This document shows positions 7,219-12,374 of a stretch of DNA of 13,076 nucleotides, in pieces. Every line of letters starts with the position of its first letter. The first letter of the stretch is position 1. This DNA is from an uncultured Rothia sp. (GTDB taxonomy: Bacteria; Actinomycetota; Actinomycetes; Actinomycetales; Micrococcaceae), in contig NZ_CALJRY010000146.1 in assembly GCF_937976295.1 (NCBI RefSeq), forward strand, positions 1 through 13,076, read 5' to 3'. The notes beneath the pieces are model-generated. The model saw only the letters and a list, made by a program, of their open reading frames with translations, ran no database searches and had not been told where the DNA came from. The position numbers were made by a program, and so were the translations under genes.

Positions 7219-8970
7219 ATGGCAAAGCAGCTCCCCATCGAAACCCCCGCCTACGTGGCACGCCACATGTGGCACTACCTCGCGGCGCATAAGGGGCGAG
7301 CCCTCTACACCTTCGTCATCTACATGGTCAGCACCCTCATGGGTGCGGTGGTGCCTCTACAGATTGGTGCCACCGTGGATGACGTGGTGGCGGGCAAGTT
7401 CGCCAGCTACCCGTGGGAGCCGATTCTGATTATCCTGGCGGCGTTCATTGTGCAGGCGGTGACCCTCATGGTCTCCTCGTACAGTGCGGCTCGACTGGGC
7501 GCGCTCGTTACCCGCGACACCAACCAGGACACCCTTGACGGTACCCTCGACCTGGATGCACGCACCGTGGAAGAAGCAGGCAGCGGCGACCTGCTCACCC
7601 GCGTGACCGACGACCTGTCCTCGGCAGCAAGCTCTGTCAGTACAGACCTTCTCGGTGCAGTCTACGTGGTGCTGTACTTCATTATCTCCACCATTTCCCT
7701 GGCGTTTGTGAGCCCGGCTATGGGTCTGATTATGTTGCCCATGATTGCCGGTCTTGCCCTCATCATGTCGAAGATGCTGCCGCTCATGGCGGCACGCAAC
7801 CAGACCGCCCAGGAGTGTGTGAGTGACCTCAACAGCGTGCTGACCGAGAACATTCGCGGCACCTCCACGATTCGTGAGCTGGGTGTTCACGCCGCCCGTG
7901 AAGAGGTTTTCTCCGCTGAGAACAAGGAACGTTTGTTTGGCGCGCAGCTGGGCATGGTGCGCATCCGCCAGCTGTACTTCACCGTGGACGCTATCAACGC
8001 CTGGATGCCCACGATTCTGTGCATGCTCTGGGGTGCCGCCTGCGTGGCTCTCGGCTGGGCAAGCTGGGGTGCCGTGGCGACCGCCTCGGTCATGGTGTTC
8101 AGCCTGCGAGTCCTCACCGACATGCTGAATCACCACGTCAGTAACCTGCGCATCATGCTCGTGAACATGGGCCGCGTGTTCGGCGTGGTGTCCCTGGCGA
8201 AGAAACAGCGTGAGGCGCGTGCACAGCACCGTGCCGAAGCCTTCGCCGCCGTGTCTGATGAAGCCGTGAAGAACCCGGAGTACGCCATTGACTGCTCCCA
8301 GGTTTCGTACGGCTACTCGCCGGATGCCCTGGTGCTTGAAGACATCAACCTGAAGATTCGCCGCGGTGAGGCGCTCGCTCTGGTGGGTCGTTCCGGTTCG
8401 GGTAAGACCACCCTGGCGCGCCTGATCGGTGGTTCGCTGACCGCCCTGGACGGCACCATTACTGTGATGGGTCGCCCCGTCGGTCACGGCGACTTCCCGA
8501 CCGATGCCGCCGCCGACGGCCGCCCGCGCCTGCTGGTCTGCACCCAGGAAGCGCACGTCTTCTTCGGTACTCTCGCCGATAACTTTACGGTGGTCGTGCC
8601 GGATGCAACCGTCGAGCAGATGGGCGAGGCGCTGGACGCTGTCGGTGCCCGCTGGTGGCGCGACCTGCCGCAGGGCATGGATACCGTCGTCAGCGGCGCG
8701 GATTCGCCCCTGACCCGCGACCAGATTCAGCAGCTGGCGCTGGCACGTATCGTGCTTGCCGACCCGCACGCCGTGATTCTGGACGAGTCCACCACCCAGC
8801 TGGAACTCGCGGACGCCACCGAGTCCCTGCGTGCCGTGCTGGAGAACCGCGCGGTGCTCATCATTTCGCACGATGCTCGTATCGCCTCCCTGGCTGACCG
8901 TGCGGTCTTGCTGCACGAGGGCAGGATTATTGCGGAGGGCTCCCCGGCAGAGATTTTCGCCCTGACCTAA
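7219..8970 (+). CDS. ABC exporter subunit 2, catalytic partner lacking a canonical signature motif
   Basis: 583 residues, with the usual exporter layout: six-helix membrane domain (about 30-310) then nucleotide-binding domain (about 355-583). Walker A GRSGSGKT (390-397), Q-loop Gln443 (CTQEAHVFF), Walker B AVILDES (518-524) with Glu523, and H-loop His551 (IISHDAR) are all present. The signature that should read LSGGQ is LTRDQ (498-502), followed by a normal IQQLALARIVLADP helix, and the D-loop is TTQLE. This is the mirror image of its partner, so the heterodimer can assemble one complete ATP site, from this Walker A/B/His and the partner's LSGGQ. Translation is probably coupled: AGGAGGTGA (7204-7212) lies inside the end of the upstream gene, 9 nt before the ATG. 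Export of a lipid, peptide or drug is plausible, but no substrate is visible. Confidence 0.92.
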   Translation: MAKQLPIETPAYVARHMWHYLAAHKGRALYTFVIYMVSTLMGAVVPLQIGATVDDVVAGKFASYPWEPILIILAAFIVQAVTLMVSSYSAARLGALVTRDTNQDTLDGTLDLDARTVEEAGSGDLLTRVTDDLSSAASSVSTDLLGAVYVVLYFIISTISLAFVSPAMGLIMLPMIAGLALIMSKMLPLMAARNQTAQECVSDLNSVLTENIRGTSTIRELGVHAAREEVFSAENKERLFGAQLGMVRIRQLYFTVDAINAWMPTILCMLWGAACVALGWASWGAVATASVMVFSLRVLTDMLNHHVSNLRIMLVNMGRVFGVVSLAKKQREARAQHRAEAFAAVSDEAVKNPEYAIDCSQVSYGYSPDALVLEDINLKIRRGEALALVGRSGSGKTTLARLIGGSLTALDGTITVMGRPVGHGDFPTDAAADGRPRLLVCTQEAHVFFGTLADNFTVVVPDATVEQMGEALDAVGARWWRDLPQGMDTVVSGADSPLTRDQIQQLALARIVLADPHAVILDESTTQLELADATESLRAVLENRAVLIISHDARIASLADRAVLLHEGRIIAEGSPAEIFALT

Positions 8971-9007
8971 GCCCGGCGGATAAGCCCTGTAGATAAGCCC
9001 GGCTGAT

Positions 9008-9042
9008 AGTGCCCGGCACTGCGTAAAGCGGTGCCGGGCACT
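9008..9042 (+). terminator. Intrinsic terminator of the ABC exporter operon
   Basis: Perfect 12-bp arms AGTGCCCGGCAC and GTGCCGGGCACT enclose TGCGTAAAGCG, whose inner bases can pair further to leave the loop GTAAA. CTGTTTAA follows. It begins 38 nt after the stop of the second ABC gene. Confidence 0.85.
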
Positions 9043-9202
9043 GCCTGTTTAACGGGTGGTTTCCGAACAGGGGGCACTGAAAACGGCGGCAGGGAGCTGC
9101 CGCAAGAACGCAAGACTCAAAGGAAAATTTCGGAGAGATTCACCGGTCACCCGAAAAACCTTCGGCTACTGAGAATCATTGTGATAATCTGGCAGAGCGA
9201 TA

Positions 9203-9264
9203 TGGGGTGCCTTGAGACGCCCGCAACCCGCTGACCCGCGGCCCCGCCCAGCCCAACGAAGGGC
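9203..9264 (+). promoter_or_regulatory. Possible decayed TPP riboswitch
   Basis: Elements of the THI-box appear in the right order just before a thiD-like reading frame: GGGGTGCC (9204-9211), TTGAGA (9212-9217, for CTGAGA), AACCCGCTGACCCG (9225-9238, for AACCTGATCCGG) and CGAAGGGCA (9257-9265, for GCGTAGGGA). The variable P3 arm seems deleted, since GTGCC runs directly into TTGAGA, and the UAAU core is missing. This would fit a riboswitch decaying with its pseudogene. The call rests on motif order and context, not on a folded model, and is tentative. Confidence 0.4.
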
Positions 9265-9295
9265 ATACAGGGCATACGGGGCATCCGGGGCACCT
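9260..9295. repeat. Four 9-bp tandem repeats
   Basis: Units are AGGGCATAC, AGGGCATAC, GGGGCATCC and GGGGCACCT. The array fills the space between the riboswitch-like element and the pseudogene ATG at 9299, where a ribosome binding site would be expected, and no good one remains. Confidence 0.75.
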
Positions 9296-9298
9296 TAG

Positions 9299-9997
9299 AT
9301 GTTGAGGGTGCCGAGGGTTCTCTCTATTGCGGGAACCGACCCCTCCGGCGGTGCGGGCATTCAGGCGGACCTCAAGTCCATTACCGCATCCGGCGGTTAC
9401 GGCATGTGCGTGACCTCCTCTCTGGCAACCCGCCTGGGCGTGGAACTGCTCCAGCACACCGATGCCGCGGATTCTCTTGAAGAGCAGAAGAAAGCCCTGA
9501 CCAGCGAAGATGCCCACCGCGCCCTGCAGTGGAGCACCCACTGGCTCCACGAATCCATCGCCGCAGGTGCACTGGGCAGCCGGTGCGCACGAGGCGATTG
9601 CCGCCGAATCGCAGCTGCACGAGGGCTGGTTGGCGAACCGTGCGCGTCTGGGTGGTCCCTCGCCGATTACGATGGGGTATACGAATTTCCTGCGTGCTTC
9701 CGCCGCCGGTGAGGATTACGTGGTCGGTGCCGCCGCGGTTTTGCCCTGCTACTGGCTGTACGAAGAGGTGGGCGCTGTGCTCTCCTCGCAGAATCACGCG
9801 GACCACCCGTACGCGGAGTGGCTGAGCATGTACGGTGGCGAAGAGTTCGCCGCGGATGTGGCGCGTAGCCTCGCGGAGGTGGAGCGTGCGTTGAGGCGGC
9901 TTCACCGGCTCAGCGTGTGCGTGCGGCGCAGGCGTACCTGTCGGCGTGCGTGTACGAGCGTGAGTTCTTTGACCAGGCGCACCGGGCGCTACGTTAG
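9299..9997 (+). pseudogene. Decayed bifunctional thiD-tenA fusion (HMP-P kinase / TenA thiaminase II)
   Basis: The first frame (from 9299) begins like ThiD: RVLSIAGTDPSGGAGIQADL, then KSITASGGYGMCVTS. At about 9407-9430 it jumps to what looks like the end of ThiD (SLATRLG, then DAHRALQWSTHWLHESIAAG), so most of the kinase, including the GTGC active site, is gone. At about 9565-9575 it jumps again, with a frame change, into the middle of TenA: WAAGAHEAIAAESQLHEGW, SPITMGYTNFLR, LPCYWLYEEVG with the catalytic-type Cys, and HPYAEWLSMYGGEEF. Near 9889-9893 the frame shifts back to the first one, where ACVYEREFFDQAHRALR, the TenA C-terminus, ends at TAG 9995-9997. About 233 codons remain of an expected 480 or more. 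Neither enzyme can be functional as read. ThiD phosphorylates hydroxymethylpyrimidine and TenA salvages thiamin breakdown products. Family identity is clear; the deletion limits are inferred. Confidence 0.85.
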
Positions 9998-10149
9998 CTG
10001 ACGGGTGCCGGCGCTAGGGGTTGCGCTGTAGCCCGCTCGCCGGTGCTTGAGGTACCGATGTTTTAGGCGCCGATTCTGGGCTGAATACCGCCCCGGCATG
10101 GCGTGAGATGGGTGATTGATGCTTCACTCAAACTGCCGCCGGTTCGGGG

Positions 10150-10265
10150 GTTGTGCCGGTTATGCTTAAGGCGTCGGTGAAAACCGTTTGCGGTAGGATT
10201 CCGGCCCTCACCCAACTGGCTGATGTACCTGCCGCGCCCGCACCTCTACGGCGTGTAACCGACCT
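10150..10265 (+). ncRNA. Candidate structured RNA with cobalamin-riboswitch-like elements, orphaned
   Basis: CGGTGAAAACCG (10175-10186) matches the GGUGaAAaUCC element of cobalamin riboswitches, and GGCTGATGTACCTGCC (10218-10233) resembles the B12 box (consensus near GYCMGRWGACCUGCC). Extensive pairing is possible: GTCGGT (10173-10178) with ACCGAC (10258-10263), or alternatively the GAAA tetraloop hairpin CGGT/ACCG; GCGGTAGG (10190-10197) with CCTGCCGC (10228-10235); and CGCC (10235-10238) with GGCG (10250-10253). A -10-like TATGCT sits at 10161-10166. The canonical GGGAA and the longer P7-P13 part are not evident, so this may be a compact, decayed or different RNA. A terminator-like hairpin follows at once, but no plus-strand gene does. 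Tentative. Confidence 0.33.
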
Positions 10266-10271
10266 AGGAAA

Positions 10272-10319
10272 GTTTGGCCCGCCGCAACCACCTCATCCAA
10301 CCCCCGCGGCGGGCCAAAC
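10272..10319 (+). terminator. Large hairpin, possible riboswitch-controlled terminator
   Basis: Perfect 14-bp arms GTTTGGCCCGCCGC and GCGGCGGGCCAAAC enclose a 20-nt loop. AGGAA before and TTCCT after can extend the stem. It is followed by CCTTCCTTCT, which is pyrimidine-rich but not a clean U-tract. Its place directly behind the candidate structured RNA suggests an expression platform. A plain terminator is equally possible. Confidence 0.55.
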
Positions 10320-10356
10320 GCCTTCCTTCTGAAAGCATCGACGTATGAATCCCGCA

Positions 10357-10402
10357 TAGAAATATCCCGTGCAGATACTCTCATCTGCACGGGATATTTC
10401 TA
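10357..10402. terminator. Perfect 20-bp hairpin, convergent terminator
   Basis: The arms at 10357-10376 and 10383-10402 are exact reverse complements around the loop ACTCTC. The stem begins TAGAAATATCCC and ends GGGATATTTCTA, and TTTCTC follows on the plus strand. It lies 69 bp past the stop of the minus-strand SPFH gene and faces plus-strand transcription from the left, so it probably serves both. Confidence 0.8.
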
Positions 10403-10471
10403 TTTCTCACCGCTGCGGATCAGCCGCCGCGGCTAGTACTTCGGGCTGGTACATCAGGGAAGGGGAGCAGC

Positions 10472-11245
10472 CTACTTGCTCTCGCCCTTGAGTGCGCCCA
10501 CGAGGGGGCCGATCACGTCCATGGGCAGCGGGAAGACCACGGTCGAGTTCTGGTCAGCACCCAGCTCCAGCAGGGTCTGCAGGTAACGCAGCTGCAGGGA
10601 GGCGGGGGACTGGCTCAGAATGTCGGATGCTTCCTTCAGCTCGCTCGAAGCCTCCAGCTCACCGCGTGCCGAAATGATCTTTGCGCGGCGCTCACGCTCA
10701 GCCTCAGCCTCGCGGGCCATGGCGCGCTGCATAGCCTCGGGAATCTCAACGTCCTTAATTTCGACGAGCTCCACCTGAATACCCCACGGCTCGGTGCGCG
10801 AACCGATGATGGAACGCAGGTCCTCGTTCAGGTCCTCGCGGTGTGCGAGCAGGGTGTCCAGGTCAACGCGACCGAGCAGGGAACGCAGGGTGGTCTGCGC
10901 AATCTGGCTGGTGGCAATCGGGTAGTTCTCAACCTCAAGCACAGCGTTCTTGGCGTTGGTCACGCGGAAGAGCACCACGGCGTTCACGCGGGCGGGGACG
11001 TTGTCCTTGGTGATGACTTCCTGCGGGGGAATGGTCAGGGTGATAACACGCATATCAACGCGCTGCAGGGAGTCAACGAGGGGGAACACGATGTTCAGGC
11101 CGGGCTTCAGCTCCGAACGCAGGTGACCGAAGCGGAACGAGATGCCACGCTCGTATTCGGGGATGACGCGGAACATACGAATCAGAATAAAAAGAACAAT
11201 GACGGCAACTGGGATGAGGATAGTTGCCAAAGTGACGGGATCCAT
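10472..11245 (-). CDS. SPFH/Band 7 domain protein, slipin (stomatin/prohibitin-like)
   Basis: 257 residues. A single N-terminal membrane anchor (about 5-24) leads into an SPFH domain (about 27-190): VIPEYERGISFRFGHL, LKPGLNIVFPLVDSLQRVDMR, IPPQEVITKDNVPARVNAVV, LRSLLGRVDLDTLLA, then WGIQVELVEIKDVEIPEAMQ. A charged coiled-coil stretch (about 172-215) and the slipin-type ending NSTVVFPLPMD follow. Slipins oligomerise on the inner face of the membrane and are thought to organise membrane microdomains or hold partner proteases. Bacterial slipins usually sit beside an NfeD-type gene; none is seen here within the window. The start at 11245 is supported by AGGAAA a few nt upstream on the minus strand. 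The length is normal and nothing appears broken. Confidence 0.9.
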   Translation of the reverse strand: MDPVTLATILIPVAVIVLFILIRMFRVIPEYERGISFRFGHLRSELKPGLNIVFPLVDSLQRVDMRVITLTIPPQEVITKDNVPARVNAVVLFRVTNAKNAVLEVENYPIATSQIAQTTLRSLLGRVDLDTLLAHREDLNEDLRSIIGSRTEPWGIQVELVEIKDVEIPEAMQRAMAREAEAERERRAKIISARGELEASSELKEASDILSQSPASLQLRYLQTLLELGADQNSTVVFPLPMDVIGPLVGALKGESK

Positions 11246-11541
11246 GGTTTTCCTTCACAAGTATTGGGGGAGGACGGTATGTGTGCCCACCTGCCCGCGC
11301 CTCATACGGTGCAGGTAGTAGGGGTGTGTAGTAGGGGTTGCCCGGTACCGGGCTGTGTGTGGGGGTTTAGGGAGGGGAATTTTCCGTCCCGGCGACGTCG
11401 CGGTGGGCCGGTGCCCCGGAGGCACCCCGCATGGAAGCTCAAAAGAGGAAGAAAAGAGAAATCCACACGGGGTAGCCACCGAAGCTAACAGACGGGACCG
11501 GCCAGCCGGTCAGCCGCCGGAACGGAAAAACCTATGCAGCG
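11246..11541. other. Intergenic spacer upstream of the SPFH gene
   Basis: No gene is supported. It shows the perfect 14-bp palindrome GCCCGGTACCGGGC (11340-11353), the direct repeat GTAGTAGGGGT (11315-11325 and 11328-11338, 13-bp period), the hairpin GGTGCC-CCGGA-GGCACC (11410-11426) and a further hairpin near 11500 listed as a terminator. It should contain the SPFH promoter, but no clear -35/-10 pair was found on the minus strand. Confidence 0.5.
11496..11511 (-). terminator. Possible terminator of the norB-membrane protein unit
   Basis: GACCGG-CCAG-CCGGTC is a 6-bp GC-rich hairpin 31 nt past the stop of the minus-strand gene ending at 11542. On the minus strand it is followed by CCGTCTGTTAG, a poor U-tract, so strength is doubtful. 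Confidence 0.35.
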
Positions 11542-12372
11542 CTATTTCTTCGCCATTTCCTCAGCCGCCTCAACCTCAGCCAGGTTCTGCTCCTGCAAGA
11601 CCTCGTTCGTGGTCTTGTGCAGTCGCTTAACCGAGGTGCCGGTACCGCTCCATGCGGGGCGGTCCGGGTCGAGGGCAGAGGTGCGAACCGGCAGGGTTGC
11701 CTCCGCAATCATCTGCTTGCGTGCCTGATCGGTACGGCGCTTACGCTCATTCGAAACGCCACCCCACTTCGCCGCGAAACGATCCATCTTCACGTTCACC
11801 GACTCATCGGCGGTGGATGCGTGAATATGCTTCGGATCGTTCTCGAAGTTCGCGGGGGAACGCATGAGCTTCACAGCCAGCGGGTAGGTCAGCGACAGGC
11901 AGACCACCGCGGTGGCACCCTCCACCAGAAGCTCCAGCGGGGAGTGCCAGACGATAGCGGCACCAATCAGGATGACCACACCCAGCAGCGACACGGCAAC
12001 CGCCAGCCCGCGGTGGAAACGACCCGACTCGGAGTAGGGCCATTCGTCCACTTCACGGGTGAGCTCGCGGCCGTTCGCCGAGACGGTGCAGCTGTCCTTA
12101 ATCGGGCAGGTGTTGCACACGCTGGGCTTGGCGCGGTAACGCATCACTCGGTTATCCGAGTCGAATGCGGTCGCCCACAGCCACTGGTCTTCGGGGCAGA
12201 GCCACGCGTCGCTCTCTTCGTGGTAGGTGAACCCGAAGGTTCGCGCCGCCACCATGCGCTGGCTGGTGCGCTTGGCGAGAATATCGAAGCCCCAACCCAC
12301 GGCGACCAGGCCGAGCGCGTACGCGCAGGCCAGCCACACGAGGAAAGAAACTCCAGCAATCTGCTCAGGCAT
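11542..12372 (-). CDS. Membrane protein of unknown function with CxxCx5C cysteine motif, coupled to norB
   Basis: 276 residues; not recognised as a named family. A first membrane helix (about 6-29) is followed by KR-rich residues, suggesting that the next domain (31-118) is cytoplasmic. That domain carries Cys59 (AWLCPEDQW), Cys86, Cys89 and Cys95 (SVCNTCPIKDSC), giving C-x26-C-x2-C-x5-C, a layout suited to an iron-sulphur cluster or zinc. The CxxCx5C part has the spacing of WhiB proteins and also resembles the Cys knot of some transposases and Cas4/RecB nucleases, but no such domain is otherwise present. Two more helices (about 121-143 and 146-170) are followed by a long charged tail (171-276) ending in an Ala/Glu-rich helix. 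The ATG lies 2 nt after the norB stop, with GAGG as RBS inside norB, so the two are almost certainly co-translated. A role with NO reductase (assembly, redox or sensing) is inference. Confidence 0.75.
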   Translation of the reverse strand: MPEQIAGVSFLVWLACAYALGLVAVGWGFDILAKRTSQRMVAARTFGFTYHEESDAWLCPEDQWLWATAFDSDNRVMRYRAKPSVCNTCPIKDSCTVSANGRELTREVDEWPYSESGRFHRGLAVAVSLLGVVILIGAAIVWHSPLELLVEGATAVVCLSLTYPLAVKLMRSPANFENDPKHIHASTADESVNVKMDRFAAKWGGVSNERKRRTDQARKQMIAEATLPVRTSALDPDRPAWSGTGTSVKRLHKTTNEVLQEQNLAEVEAAEEMAKK

Positions 12373-12374
12373 GG

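Larger units (their letters stand above)
9043..9298 (+). other. Leader region of the thiD-tenA pseudogene
   Basis: No gene is supported in these 256 bp. It holds a 7-bp hairpin GCGGCAG-GGAG-CTGCCGC (9086-9103), a -10-like GATAAT (9183-9188) with a weak -35-like TTCGGC 16 bp upstream (9161-9166), a Fur-family-like inverted motif over that -10 (9170-9184), a possible decayed TPP riboswitch (about 9203-9264), and a 9-bp tandem repeat (9260-9295) abutting the pseudogene start. Confidence 0.5.
9998..10471. other. 474-bp gene-free region between thiD-tenA pseudogene and SPFH gene
   Basis: No credible protein gene is seen on either strand. The first about 140 bp show only a weak inverted repeat (CCGGCG 10008-10013 with CGCCGG 10038-10043). 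The rest holds a candidate structured RNA (about 10150-10265) and two strong hairpins (10272-10319 and 10357-10402), listed separately. Confidence 0.6.

Noticed and set aside
7357..8916. 519-codon minus-strand open frame opposite ABC subunit 2
   Set aside because: His/Gln/Gly/Arg-rich antisense shadow of a well-supported ABC subunit.
9299..10001. Reading the thiD/tenA stretch as two intact overlapping genes (9299-9712 and 9510-10001)
   Set aside because: Each frame contains only fragments of ThiD or TenA followed by nonsense tails; the TenA C-terminus continues in a third segment, so a pseudogene explains it better.
10208..10390. 60-codon minus-strand open frame in the region after the pseudogene
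   Set aside because: It crosses both large hairpins, has no family match, and its start lies inside the 20-bp terminator stem.
12078..12216. Transposase-like cysteine knot (IS1182-type look of CNTCPIKDSC)
   Set aside because: No DDE catalytic domain, inverted repeats or target duplication around it, and the protein has membrane helices on both sides.
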